The notes under the pieces are model-generated. The model searched no databases. It was not told the origin of the DNA and saw only the letters and a list, made by a program, of their open reading frames with translations. Below are positions 8,517-16,684 of a stretch of 32,921 bases of DNA, in pieces. Positions within the stretch are counted from its first letter, which is position 1. Every line of letters starts with the position of its first letter. This DNA comes from an uncultured Pelagibacteraceae bacterium (GTDB lineage Bacteria > Pseudomonadota > Alphaproteobacteria > Pelagibacterales > Pelagibacteraceae), in assembly GCA_902607115.1 (NCBI GenBank), contig CACLIZ010000008.1:1-32921 (forward strand), in the 5' to 3' direction. A program made the position numbers and the translations under genes.

Positions 8517-9116
8517 ATGCAGCCAGCATACTACGAAGATTTTAAAGAAATTAAAAAAAAAATATGGTCAATGCTTGATGATGCAGTGACAAATAGAAAT
8601 TCCCAATTTAGAATTCCAGTATTTGTTTGTGGAGAACAAAAAGACTTTGATGGAAGAATTGTAGTTCTTAGAAAATCTGATCAATCAAATAATCTTCTAC
8701 AATTTCATAGTGATATTAGATCAGATAAAATTCCTAAATTAAAAAATAATAATAATGCTTCTATGCTTTTTTATGACAAAGAAGAAAAAATCCAAATAAG
8801 ATTAAAAGTTGAATGTATAATAAATCATAACAATGAAATAACTAAAGAGTCTTGGAAAAATACAGGACACATTAGTAGAAAATGTTATTTAGTTGATAAT
8901 GGTCCGGGAACAGAATCTCCCACCCCTACTTCAGGATTAAAACCTGAGTTAGATAATTTTGAATTTACAATTGAACAAAGTGAAAAAGGTTATAAAAACT
9001 TTACAGTTATCCAGTGTAAAATAAAAAGTATTGAATGGCTTTATTTAGCAGCCAAAGGACATCGTAGAGCTAGATTTGAATTAAATAATAATAAAGAATA
9101 TTGGCTTGTTCCCTAA
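8517..9116 (+). CDS. Pyridoxamine 5'-phosphate oxidase-like FMN-binding split-barrel protein
   Basis: A 199-aa protein with the PNPOx-type split barrel: a first strand block near 29-55 (RIPVFVCG, DGRIVVLR), the phosphate-contact stretch FHSDIRSDKI near 73-82, the strand ASMLFYDKEEKIQIRLK near 89-105, and a C-terminal WLYLAAKGHRRARF. It resembles the Alr4036-type branch rather than true PdxH, whose substrate-binding C-terminal RxxxR signature is not obvious here. It probably binds FMN; the substrate is unknown. It sits between the hydroxyacid dehydrogenase (6 nt upstream) and a small membrane protein (2 nt downstream), in one operon. Confidence 0.82.
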   Translation: MQPAYYEDFKEIKKKIWSMLDDAVTNRNSQFRIPVFVCGEQKDFDGRIVVLRKSDQSNNLLQFHSDIRSDKIPKLKNNNNASMLFYDKEEKIQIRLKVECIINHNNEITKESWKNTGHISRKCYLVDNGPGTESPTPTSGLKPELDNFEFTIEQSEKGYKNFTVIQCKIKSIEWLYLAAKGHRRARFELNNNKEYWLVP

Positions 9117-9118
9117 AA

Positions 9119-9322
9119 ATGTTTTCAAATTTTATATTCTATTTATCACTCATAATTATAGGGATGGTTGCTATGAGATTTGGAATAATTCAAATAAGAC
9201 AATATAAAAAAGGTGAAACTAAAATAAAAAAGAAAGTTCTTGAACAGATTGCTTTTGGTATTTTTTTTATAATAATTTTAGGATTAATTATTTATTCAGT
9301 TGATGGATTACTTTTTAATTAA
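9119..9322 (+). CDS. Small two-helix membrane protein, unknown function
   Basis: A 67-residue protein read from the ATG at 9119, which is 2 nt after the preceding stop. A TTG at 9101 would add six residues inside the upstream gene and is less likely. Two hydrophobic helices (about 5-25 and 48-64) flank a basic loop (RQYKKGETKIKKK), predicting a hairpin with the loop in the cytoplasm. I do not recognise a family. Tight coupling to the FMN protein suggests a shared transcript. Its last bases overlap the end of the convergent hydrolase gene by 8 nt. Confidence 0.68.
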   Translation: MFSNFIFYLSLIIIGMVAMRFGIIQIRQYKKGETKIKKKVLEQIAFGIFFIIILGLIIYSVDGLLFN

Positions 9323-10409
9323 GCAAATTTTCTTCCCAAAATTTTATATTTTTATTGAAAAACATTTTTCCTTTATCACCGCCACCTTTGGCGCCAGTAA
9401 ACATACATCCGCTTAAATTATAAGAGTCAAAACTGAATTTCAAAGTACGTAAGGGATCTTCTCTGGACATTTTGTAAAAATCTTCTTCCGTTTCCCAACG
9501 ATCTACATACTCTAACAAAAAGTCAATGTATGATTTGCTCATTTTTCCGTCATCTTCGGTATACCATTTTGGACATTTCCAAAAAATTTGAGCATATTTC
9601 ATTTTTTCAACTTCATAATTTCCAATAAAATCATGATACCACCCTTGTTTAACATCAACTATTATGTCTCCACCATTTGCTTTAATTTTTTTACCAAGTT
9701 CAACGCAAGGTTCTGGTCTAGTATAGTTGTCGGATCCACCAAGAATCATCCAAGTTTTTGTTTCTTTTATTGGTTGAGGGTTTCTAAACATTCCAACATC
9801 TTCACAATCCGGATATAATGGTTGAGCTGCAGCAAAATATAAATCTTTACTTATAAGTGCATCTCTTAATCTTTTTTCTGATGCTAAAATTGAAACCATT
9901 CCGCCTCTCGAGCCTCCTTGAATACCTACTTTTTTTATGTTGATCTTTGGATTGTTTGATAAATATTCAAGAGCTATAAATGGATCAAGAAATTGTGACC
10001 AAATATTTACTGTAAATTGATTTCCTGCTGTACTTCCTAATTGATCTCTTGCAGTAAAATGATCAATAAACATTGTTGCAATTCCTTTTTTTTGTAATTT
10101 CTTTGCTTGTTTTTGATGAAAAACCATCCATTTAGATACAAACTCTTCAGGTCCCCAACTACTATGGCTTACCATTACAAGCGGAAATGGACCTTCACCT
10201 TTAGGATATATAATTAGTGCATCAAACTCACTTGGAGACTCTTTGTGCCATCCTTCTTGTATAGAATAAAAATCAAAAGCTCTGTACGATTTGATGTTTA
10301 CCAACTCGGTATTTTTAAATTTTTTTTGTAATTTTGTCATAAATTTATTAAATGAAAATGCAGGACTTGCTATTAATAAACAAATTATAATTAAAAATAT
10401 TTTTCTCAT
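9315..10409 (-). CDS. Exported dienelactone hydrolase-family alpha/beta hydrolase
   Basis: A 364-aa alpha/beta hydrolase with an N-terminal signal peptide ([19 protein letters not shown], likely cleavage near residue 19), so it should act in the periplasm. The nucleophile elbow GGSRGG gives Ser167. Likely partners are Asp227 (GGSDNYTR) and His259 (WYHDF), in the right order for a catalytic triad. An early strand has [11 protein letters not shown] for the oxyanion region. Length and fold fit the dienelactone hydrolase/prolyl-oligopeptidase-like group; the ester or peptide substrate is not evident. The ATG overlaps the stop of the upstream carbonic-anhydrase-like gene by 4 nt (ATGA), so the pair is translationally coupled. 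Confidence 0.82.
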   Translation of the reverse strand: MRKIFLIIICLLIASPAFSFNKFMTKLQKKFKNTELVNIKSYRAFDFYSIQEGWHKESPSEFDALIIYPKGEGPFPLVMVSHSSWGPEEFVSKWMVFHQKQAKKLQKKGIATMFIDHFTARDQLGSTAGNQFTVNIWSQFLDPFIALEYLSNNPKINIKKVGIQGGSRGGMVSILASEKRLRDALISKDLYFAAAQPLYPDCEDVGMFRNPQPIKETKTWMILGGSDNYTRPEPCVELGKKIKANGGDIIVDVKQGWYHDFIGNYEVEKMKYAQIFWKCPKWYTEDDGKMSKSYIDFLLEYVDRWETEEDFYKMSREDPLRTLKFSFDSYNLSGCMFTGAKGGGDKGKMFFNKNIKFWEENLLN

Positions 10410-10914
10410 ATAGCTTCAGAATATTTTTTCCAATTATCTTGGTAGTGTTTAGTATTTTCAAACACAGCTTTTTTTTCTTCGTCTGTAACCTGTCTAATTA
10501 CTTTTCCAGGCGAACCAATTACTAATGAATTGTCAGGAATTTCTTTGTTCTCAGTAATCAAAGCTTTGGCTCCAACAATGCAATTTTTTCCAATTTTTGC
10601 ATTGTTAAGAATCACCGCACCAATTCCAATTAAACTATTGTCGCCTATCATACATCCATGTAGCATAACCATATGTCCGATGGTGACATTTTTCCCAACT
10701 TTTAATGGGTACCCTGGATCAGTATGTAAAACACTGCCATCTTGAACATTAGATCCTTCACCAATATGGATATTTTCAATATCTCCTCTTAAAACTACAT
10801 TAAACCAAATACTTGAGTTTTTTCTAAAGTAACATCGCCAATTATGGTTGCATTTGGCGCTACCCAATTTTCGCCAGAGTTTTTTGTTTTTTTATCTTTT
10901 AAATCGTAAAACAT
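10406..10914 (-). pseudogene. Gamma-class carbonic anhydrase-like hexapeptide protein, frameshifted at a poly(A) tract
   Basis: The natural start is the ATG at complement 10912-10914, giving [20 protein letters not shown], the usual family opening. Frame is lost at a run of six A (complement of 10818-10823), after which the correct sequence ([16 protein letters not shown]) continues in another frame to 10406. One extra A restores a 169-aa protein, normal for the YrdA/CamH-like family. In the restored numbering the zinc ligands are His64 (VLHTDPG), His81 and His86 (GHMVMLHG), carried by left-handed hexapeptide repeats. It may be an assembly error, a true pseudogene, or a gene rescued by slippage. 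Without the frameshift a shorter product from a TTG at 10867 would lack the first repeats. It overlaps the hydrolase start by 4 nt. Confidence 0.8.
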
Positions 10915-10934
10915 AATTTATATATTAATACATT

Positions 10935-11483
10935 ATGGCAATAGAAACTCCAATATGTGATTTTGGTCAAAAAGCTACTGACTTTAAACTTAAATCTACC
11001 GATAATAAAATTATATCTTTAAATGATATTAAAGGTGAAAATGGAACTTTGATCATGTTCATATGTAACCATTGTCCATATGTAAAAGCAGTAACAAAAG
11101 ATATTGTTGAGGACTGTAAAACATTAAAAGAAATTGGAATTAATGCATTAGCAATATGCGCAAATGATGCAGATAATTATCCTGAAGATTCTTTTGAGAA
11201 TATGATTGAGTTTGCAAAGAAAAATAATTTCAATTTTCCATATTTAACAGATGAAACACAAGAAATTGCTAAGAATTATGGTGCGGTTTGTACACCAGAT
11301 TTTTTTGGTTATAATAAAAATCTAGAGCTCCAATACAGGGGAAGATTAAGAGAACTTAAAAACTTAGCTCCGGTAAGAGAAGGTGTAAGCGATTTATTAA
11401 AAGCAATGAAACAGATTGCCGAAACTGGCAAAGGACCTGAAAACCAAGTACCTAGCGCTGGTTGTAGTATTAAGTGGAAATAA
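10935..11483 (+). CDS. Thioredoxin-like / AhpC-TSA family redox protein
   Basis: A 182-aa cytoplasmic protein (no signal peptide) with the thioredoxin fold: entry strand GQKATDFKL, then FICNHCPYVKAV carrying a Cys44-x-x-Cys47 pair, a central DADNYPEDS loop, and YLTDETQEIAKNYGAVCTPDFFGYN with the cis-proline position (TPDFF). This layout matches the PRX-like redoxin family with a CxxC site, distinct from classical TlpA or true peroxiredoxins. Partners are unknown. Its start is only 20 bp from the divergent carbonic-anhydrase start, and the downstream glycosyltransferase begins 4 nt after its stop. Confidence 0.86.
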   Translation: MAIETPICDFGQKATDFKLKSTDNKIISLNDIKGENGTLIMFICNHCPYVKAVTKDIVEDCKTLKEIGINALAICANDADNYPEDSFENMIEFAKKNNFNFPYLTDETQEIAKNYGAVCTPDFFGYNKNLELQYRGRLRELKNLAPVREGVSDLLKAMKQIAETGKGPENQVPSAGCSIKWK

Positions 11484-11487
11484 TAAA

Positions 11488-12570
11488 ATGCATTTAGTTG
11501 TAACTAGAAGTTTTCCTCCTGAAATTGGTGGCATGCAGAATTTAATGTGGGGTCTTACAAATACATTATCGAAACACGATTTAATAAAGGTTTTTGCAGA
11601 TGATCACGAAAAAGCTAAAGACTTTGATGAAAAAGTATCTTTTACAATAGAAAGAATTGGTGGACCAAAAATAATTAAAAAATATAGAAAATCTTTATTA
11701 GTAAATAACTATCTAGAAAATAATAAAAAAGTGAAAACAGTTATAGCGGATCATTGGAAAAGTTTAGAACAAATAAAAACTAATGTTAAAAAAATATGTT
11801 TAATTCATTCAAAAGAAATCAATCATAACAAAGGTTCATTTTTAAATAGAAGAGTATTAAAAGTTTTAAATAATGTAGATCAAATTATAGCAAACTCGAA
11901 TTTTACAAAAGAACTTGCAATTAGTCTTGGTATATTTCCTGAGAAAATTATTGTTATAAATCCTGGAATAGAACCTGTTGAAAAATTAAATAATGAAAGT
12001 CTTAAAGAAGCTGAAAAAATGCTCAAAGGGAAAGGTCCAAGATTAATTACAGTTTCAAGATATGACAAAAGAAAAAGCCACGATAAAATTATTATGGCTT
12101 TAAGAAATTTAAAACAAATTTATCCAAATATAATTTACACTTCTATTGGGTATGGTGAAGAAGAGGAGAATGTAAAAAAATTAGCCAAAGAACTTAATTT
12201 AAATAAACAGGTTTTATTCCTCAAAAACATAAGTTTAGAACTAAAAAATGCTTTAATTTCAAAATCACACGTATTTGTAATGCCTTCAATTACCTATAAA
12301 AAATCAGTAGAAGGTTTTGGAATAGCATATGTAGAAGCTGCTCAATTTGGCATTCCTTCAATTGGAGGAAAAGATGGAGGTGCCGCTGATGCAATTAAGC
12401 ATAATGAAACAGGATTAATTTGTGATGGTAATAACTTAGATGAGATTTATTCTAGTATAGATTTAATATTAAAAAATAATTCATATAAAGAATTTGGCAT
12501 AAAAGCAAAAGAATACTCGCTCAACTTTCATTGGGATAAAATTATAAAAGAATATTTAAAATTATTGTGA
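11488..12570 (+). CDS. Glycosyltransferase family 4
   Basis: GT-B glycosyltransferase (360 aa) starting at the ATG 4 nt after the preceding stop. The N-terminal domain opens VVTRSFPPEIGGMQ, the typical acceptor-side loop of GT4 enzymes. The linker-to-donor domain shows TVSRYDKRKSHD. The donor-binding EX7E motif is EGFGIAYVE (275-283), followed by GGKDGGAADAI. It would transfer a sugar from a nucleotide donor to a lipid or glycan acceptor at the inner membrane. The exact product is unknown; the nearby GT9 gene suggests envelope glycan work. Extending the reading frame upstream into the thioredoxin gene is possible but would place non-homologous residues before the first beta strand. Confidence 0.9.
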   Translation: MHLVVTRSFPPEIGGMQNLMWGLTNTLSKHDLIKVFADDHEKAKDFDEKVSFTIERIGGPKIIKKYRKSLLVNNYLENNKKVKTVIADHWKSLEQIKTNVKKICLIHSKEINHNKGSFLNRRVLKVLNNVDQIIANSNFTKELAISLGIFPEKIIVINPGIEPVEKLNNESLKEAEKMLKGKGPRLITVSRYDKRKSHDKIIMALRNLKQIYPNIIYTSIGYGEEEENVKKLAKELNLNKQVLFLKNISLELKNALISKSHVFVMPSITYKKSVEGFGIAYVEAAQFGIPSIGGKDGGAADAIKHNETGLICDGNNLDEIYSSIDLILKNNSYKEFGIKAKEYSLNFHWDKIIKEYLKLL

Positions 12571-12582
12571 TAAAGTAAAATT

Positions 12583-12999
12583 ATGATCGAAAAATTTAAT
12601 GGAATTATTTACTTTATAATTTTTGTAGTACATTTTGGTGCTTACGCTGTTTACGCTTTCAGATGTTTGTTTACAACCAAGGCATTTGTTGACCAATATG
12701 GTATGGGTGACGGTTCAGCAATTATGACAAGGTTTTTTGGTTCTATATTTGTTGGTTCTGTATTAATGGCAATATACGTCGGCTTTATTAGAGCTGGTGG
12801 ATTAGAAAATACATGGGCTTTCTTTAATTTAATATTCTTGCAGAATGCTTGCGCTTTCTTTTTTGCTATTTGGTCTCATCAAAAAGGAAACCTTGGAACA
12901 AACGAAAAAACTTCAATTGAAGGAATAATAGCTCCTGGTGTACTTACAGTTTTAAGTGCGGTTCTTTGTTACGGATTAGCAGATAAAATTTATATTTAA
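12583..12999 (+). CDS. Conserved four-helix membrane protein, unknown function
   Basis: A 138-aa protein with four hydrophobic helices (about 8-27, 46-66, 74-95 and 113-134). Helix 1 contains a His (VVHFGAYAVYAFR), and a polar loop has DQYGMGDGSA. I do not recognise a characterised family. It follows the GT4 gene by 12 nt on the same strand and converges on the GT9 gene with a 4-nt overlap of stops. Coding potential is good: a normal ATG, no internal gaps and consistent hydrophobic patterning. Function cannot be assigned from context. Confidence 0.75.
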   Translation: MIEKFNGIIYFIIFVVHFGAYAVYAFRCLFTTKAFVDQYGMGDGSAIMTRFFGSIFVGSVLMAIYVGFIRAGGLENTWAFFNLIFLQNACAFFFAIWSHQKGNLGTNEKTSIEGIIAPGVLTVLSAVLCYGLADKIYI

Positions 13000-13931
13000 T
13001 TTAAATTAATTTTGTCAAAAACTTTTTCTGTGGATAGTTTTGCTAAATCATTAACTTGAATTGCTTTAAAATTTTCTCTTTCAATACTAACTTTGTAAGC
13101 TGTAGTATGGGATCCAAATAAAGTTAAACCTTTAGCACCTAAATGCGCTGCCATATGTGCGGGGCCTGTATCGTTTGCAAGAACAAATGAACATTCTTTT
13201 ATTAATGAAGATAACTGAGAAACATCTATAGCCTTTCCATTATCTAAAATACATGTTGCGTTAATTTCTTTCGCATCATTAATTTCATCTGGCCCTGGTG
13301 CTATAACAATTTTATAATGGTCACTGTATTGATTTTTTATTTTATCAATTAGTTCATTGTAGTAAGGCCATTTTTTTTGAGATAGATGTGGTGAGCAAAA
13401 TGGGAATAAAAGAATATATTTTTCTAATTTATATTCTGATTTTATTTTCGATATATCTGAACAACTCCATGAAAAATCAGGAGATATTGTATGTTTAATA
13501 GTTAATCCTGAAGTTTTCAATTGATGTTCAAATCTTTCTAGAACAGATTTTTTGTCAAACTCTTCTTTCGTTTTGTCTGAAGGAAGAGTTGTTTCTGAGG
13601 ATGACCAAATATTGCGATTAGCGTTTGGAAACAAAATTCTTTTATAAAAACTTGTTCTTGATGAATTTTGTAAGTCAAATACTTTTGCAAACTTATATTT
13701 TTTTATAATTCGCATAAGTAAAAATAAATAAATTAGATTAAATCTAGATAATCTTTTGTCTAATATGATTTCTTTTAAATGTGGATTTCGTTTAAATAGC
13801 TCAAAATAAGGTTTTGTTGTTAATAAATATATATCATCTTCCTTGTGAAATTCAGAAATGTCTTGAATAGCTCCACTGGCTTGAGCTATATCTCCTAATG
13901 ATCCATGTTTGATAATTAAAATATTAGACAT
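12996..13931 (-). CDS. Glycosyltransferase family 9 (heptosyltransferase-like)
   Basis: A 311-aa ADP-heptose:LPS heptosyltransferase-type enzyme. The family opening ILIIKHGSLGDIAQASGA binds the acceptor side. The donor domain has the hallmark NDTGPAHMAAHLGA with FGSH following, and KKWPYYNELI in the linker. GT9 enzymes add heptose to the lipopolysaccharide inner core at the cytoplasmic face of the inner membrane. Whether this one uses ADP-heptose or another sugar cannot be said. It is divergent from the DUF6165 gene across 36 bp and converges with the membrane protein at 12999. Confidence 0.88.
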   Translation of the reverse strand: MSNILIIKHGSLGDIAQASGAIQDISEFHKEDDIYLLTTKPYFELFKRNPHLKEIILDKRLSRFNLIYLFLLMRIIKKYKFAKVFDLQNSSRTSFYKRILFPNANRNIWSSSETTLPSDKTKEEFDKKSVLERFEHQLKTSGLTIKHTISPDFSWSCSDISKIKSEYKLEKYILLFPFCSPHLSQKKWPYYNELIDKIKNQYSDHYKIVIAPGPDEINDAKEINATCILDNGKAIDVSQLSSLIKECSFVLANDTGPAHMAAHLGAKGLTLFGSHTTAYKVSIERENFKAIQVNDLAKLSTEKVFDKINLN

Positions 13932-13967
13932 ATTTTTAACAATTTATCATACTATAAAATAAATTAT

Positions 13968-14357
13968 ATGAATAAAATTCTAGTAGAAGTTTCTGTTGGT
14001 GAGCTCTTGGATAAACTTACAATATTAGAAATAAAGCAAGAAAAAATTAAAGATCCAGAAAAACTCAAATATATTAATGATGAATGCGGTGTTTTAAAAG
14101 ATCAATTAAATAATAATATTAAATCAGACCCAAAATTAGATAAATTATTTAATTCTTTAAAAGAAATTAATTCAAAACTTTGGCTTATAGAGGACGATAA
14201 AAGATTATGCGAAAAAAATTCTGATTTCGGTGAAAAATTTATAAAGCTTTCAAGGGATGTTCATTTCCTAAATGATAATCGGGCTAAAATAAAATTAGAA
14301 ATAAATAATCATACTGGTTCAAAAATAAAAGAGATAAAAGAATATACTAAATATTAA
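13968..14357 (+). CDS. DUF6165-like conserved protein
   Basis: A 129-aa soluble, largely helical protein opening ILVEVSVGELLDKLTILEIK and continuing with charged heptad-like helices (about 15-75) that suggest a coiled coil. The opening resembles the DUF6165 family, recalled from memory. No function is known to me. Divergent placement beside a GT9 gene hints at envelope glycan work, as inference only. No signal peptide or membrane segment. Confidence 0.68.
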   Translation: MNKILVEVSVGELLDKLTILEIKQEKIKDPEKLKYINDECGVLKDQLNNNIKSDPKLDKLFNSLKEINSKLWLIEDDKRLCEKNSDFGEKFIKLSRDVHFLNDNRAKIKLEINNHTGSKIKEIKEYTKY

Positions 14358-14386
14358 TTTAGTATTAGAAAACGACTGCTTTAATT

Positions 14387-15058
14387 TTAATATTTATATC
14401 TCCTTTCAAGAAATTTTATAAAATTATGAACTAAAAATGTCATAAATAAGTAAATACTTCCAGCTACAATAAATACTTCTATCGGTCTAAATGTTGTTGA
14501 TATAATGTATTTAGCAACTCCAGTTAAATCCATTAGTGTAACTGTGCTAGCAAGAGATGTTCCTTTGAGCATTAATATTATTTCGTTACCATAAGCTGGT
14601 AAAGATTGTTTGATAGCTATAGGTATTTGAATTTTGTAAAAAATAATTCTGCTTGATATGCCAAGACTTTTTCCTGCCTCTATAAATCCTGGTTTAATTG
14701 TTTGAAATGCTGACCGTAAAATTTCTGATGTGTAAGCACCTGTGTTTAATGCGAAAGCTATAATTGCGCACCAGTAGGGTTCTTTAAAAATAACCCATAG
14801 CACTGTTGATCTAAAATACTCTATCTGACCTAATCCATAATAAATAATGAATATTTGAACTAAAAGTGGTGTTCCCCTAAATACATAAGAGTAACCATAA
14901 GAAAATTTATTTATTATTGGATTTTTATTCATTCTTAAAACTGCAAATAAAAGTCCAATAAATAAACCAAAAAATAACGATGCTGACAATAATTTTAAAG
15001 TAACCATGGTTGCATTAAGCAACTTAGGAAAACTATTTATCATCAGTTCAAAATCCAT
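14387..15058 (-). CDS. Polar amino acid/opine-type ABC transporter permease (HisM/OccM-like)
   Basis: Inner-membrane subunit (223 aa) with about five helices. It carries the binding-protein-dependent transport signature near residue 135-155 (FIEAGKSLGISSRIIFYKI), which docks the ATPase, and an upstream YVFRGTPLLVQIFIIYYGLG block typical of the HisMQ family. Its start overlaps the stop of the partner permease by one base (TGATG), so they are translationally coupled. It is the last gene of the cassette, and no ATPase gene follows: the next gene is on the opposite strand. Confidence 0.93.
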   Translation of the reverse strand: MDFELMINSFPKLLNATMVTLKLLSASLFFGLFIGLLFAVLRMNKNPIINKFSYGYSYVFRGTPLLVQIFIIYYGLGQIEYFRSTVLWVIFKEPYWCAIIAFALNTGAYTSEILRSAFQTIKPGFIEAGKSLGISSRIIFYKIQIPIAIKQSLPAYGNEIILMLKGTSLASTVTLMDLTGVAKYIISTTFRPIEVFIVAGSIYLFMTFLVHNFIKFLERRYKY

Positions 15059-15750
15059 CAGTGCCCCCTACTGTACTTAACTTCTAATCTGTTTAACAAT
15101 TTCATACTAAAATATGTTAGCAATAAATATAAAACTGCAGCAAATGAATAAAAAAATAGAGGATCTCGAGTTGATCCTGCCGCTATATAAGATTGCCTCA
15201 TTATTTCCACTAATCCAGTAACAGAAATAAGGGATGTATCTTTTAAAGTTATTTGCCAAACATTGCTTAAATTTGGAATTGCCAATCTTAACATTTGTGG
15301 CAAAATAACTTTATAAAATTGAATATGTTTTTTGATTCCTAAAACTCTTGAAGCCTCAAATTGACCTTTGTCTATAGATTGAATTGCTCCTCTAAAAACT
15401 TCTGTGGAATAAGCGCCAGATATAATACCAATTGCAAATGCGCCCGTCATAAAAGCATTTATTTCAATGTAATCATTGTAGCCAAACATAGAGGCAACAA
15501 ACATTATTGCACCACTACCTCCAAAAAAAAATAAGTAGATTACTAAAAGTTCAGGAACACCTCTAATAACTGTCGTGTAAAAATTTCCAATTAAATTTAA
15601 TGATTTATGTTTAGATAATTTTAAAGGTGTAAATATAAGTGCAAATAAAAAACCGATTAACATAGCTGTTATTGAAACAGCCAAGGTCATTAGGGTAGCG
15701 TAAAATAATTCGTCACCCCAACCAGTATCTCCAAATGCTAGAAGTCCCAT
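15058..15750 (-). CDS. Polar amino acid/opine-type ABC transporter permease (HisQ/OccQ-like)
   Basis: Second inner-membrane subunit (230 aa). The block RGVPELLVIYLFFFGGS is close to the OccQ/NocQ (octopine/nopaline) branch of the HisMQ family. The ATPase-docking loop is GQFEASRVLGIKKHIQFYKV. It forms a heterodimer with the 14387-15058 permease. There is no Shine-Dalgarno: the six bases before the ATG (gtctgt on the minus strand) are preceded directly by an 11-bp hairpin, which should limit its translation or transcription relative to the binding protein. Confidence 0.93.
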   Translation of the reverse strand: MGLLAFGDTGWGDELFYATLMTLAVSITAMLIGFLFALIFTPLKLSKHKSLNLIGNFYTTVIRGVPELLVIYLFFFGGSGAIMFVASMFGYNDYIEINAFMTGAFAIGIISGAYSTEVFRGAIQSIDKGQFEASRVLGIKKHIQFYKVILPQMLRLAIPNLSNVWQITLKDTSLISVTGLVEIMRQSYIAAGSTRDPLFFYSFAAVLYLLLTYFSMKLLNRLEVKYSRGH

Positions 15751-15756
15751 ACAGAC

Positions 15757-15781
15757 TGGCGACTATATATTATAGTCGCCA
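15757..15781 (-). promoter_or_regulatory. Strong intercistronic hairpin between binding protein and permease genes
   Basis: A perfect 11-bp inverted repeat, tggcgactata / tatagtcgcca with a 3-nt loop, fills the gap between the binding-protein stop and the permease start. It begins 6 nt before the permease ATG. Such hairpins in ABC operons protect the upstream message and reduce expression of the membrane subunits, matching the excess of binding protein needed. No U-run follows, so it is not a classical full terminator. Confidence 0.75.
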
Positions 15782-15794
15782 AATCTAAAAATAT

Positions 15795-16622
15795 TTACAT
15801 AGAAGCGTCGAAACCGAACCATTTAGTAGCAATTCTACTAATGTCTCCATTTTTTCTTGCTTTTTCTATAGCTTTGTTAAATGCTTTTAAAAGTTCAGTA
15901 TCATCTTGTCTAATACCAACTCCAACACCGTTACCAAATGCTCCACCTGAAAAAGTTGGTCCAACTAGAACAACTGATTTACCAGACTTCTCAGCATAAT
16001 CTGTAAAGGCAACAGCGGCAGCTAATGCTGCATCACATCTGCCGGAAGCTAAGTCTAAGTTTACTTCATCTTGAGTTTTATAAGTTCTTACATTTACACT
16101 TCCTACATCACCAGAGTCTAAGAAGTTTTGGTGAATAGTTGCTGTTTGTACACAAACAGTTTTACCAGCTAAAGCAGCTGTAAGTGTTTTAAGAGCTTTC
16201 TTAACATCAGAACCACCTAAGGATAAATTTATACCTGAAGGAGTGTCCATTCCTTCTAAACTAGATCCTTTCATTACAGCTAATTGAGCAACTTCGTCTG
16301 CATAACCTTGTGAAAAGCTAATTACTTTTTGTCTTTCAGCTGTAATAGACATTCCTGCCATTATTGCATCGAATTTTCTCATTATAAGCGCTGGAATCAT
16401 TCCATCCCAATCTTGCTCAACAATTTCGCACTGCTTTCCCATGTATCTACATAATGACCAAGCTAACTCAACTTCAAATCCAATTAATTTGCCTGCTTCA
16501 TTTTTTGAATTCCATGGAGGGTAAGCACCTTCAGTTCCAATTCTTATTTTATCAGCATAAACATTAGTGATAATAAATAAAGAAGCTAAAACTGAAATTA
16601 TAGTTTTTTTGAATATATTCAT
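15795..16622 (-). CDS. Periplasmic polar amino acid/opine-type substrate-binding protein
   Basis: A 275-aa extracytoplasmic solute receptor (family 3). A signal peptide ends near VYA (residue 23). The mature start IRIGTEGAYPPWN and the GFEVELAW segment are the classic ligand-cleft landmarks. The ITAERQKVISFS stretch carries the Arg that holds the ligand alpha-carboxylate in this family. The second lobe has YKTQDEVNLDLASGRCDA. Opine or basic amino acids are the likeliest ligands, because the partner permease is OccQ-like; this is inference. A strong Shine-Dalgarno lies at complement 16629-16635. It is 62 nt downstream of speDE on the same strand. Confidence 0.93.
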   Translation of the reverse strand: MNIFKKTIISVLASLFIITNVYADKIRIGTEGAYPPWNSKNEAGKLIGFEVELAWSLCRYMGKQCEIVEQDWDGMIPALIMRKFDAIMAGMSITAERQKVISFSQGYADEVAQLAVMKGSSLEGMDTPSGINLSLGGSDVKKALKTLTAALAGKTVCVQTATIHQNFLDSGDVGSVNVRTYKTQDEVNLDLASGRCDAALAAAVAFTDYAEKSGKSVVLVGPTFSGGAFGNGVGVGIRQDDTELLKAFNKAIEKARKNGDISRIATKWFGFDASM

Positions 16623-16628
16623 TATTTT

Positions 16629-16635
16629 CTCCTTT
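16629..16635 (-). promoter_or_regulatory. Strong ribosome binding site of the binding-protein gene
   Basis: AAAGGAG on the minus strand, 6 nt before the ATG. It stands out because most genes in this window have weak or no Shine-Dalgarno sites, and it contrasts with the hairpin-masked start of the following permease. This fits high output of the periplasmic receptor. Confidence 0.7.
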
Positions 16636-16684
16636 AATAAAAAATAAGTATTTCACAAAATTGGGAAATTAAAAAGAGAATAAA

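Noticed and set aside
11416-11487. Longer GT4 reading frame starting inside the thioredoxin gene
   Set aside because: The added 24 residues are off-frame thioredoxin coding sequence; the ATG at 11488 gives the canonical first beta strand and sits 4 nt after the previous stop.
16623-16684. Possible SAM-V or other riboswitch near the SAM-using genes
   Set aside because: Known SAR11 SAM riboswitches sit before methionine genes; this gap and the 41-bp mtnP/apt gap are AT-rich with no stable conserved-looking pseudoknot, and the only stem (atttc/gaaat) is weak.
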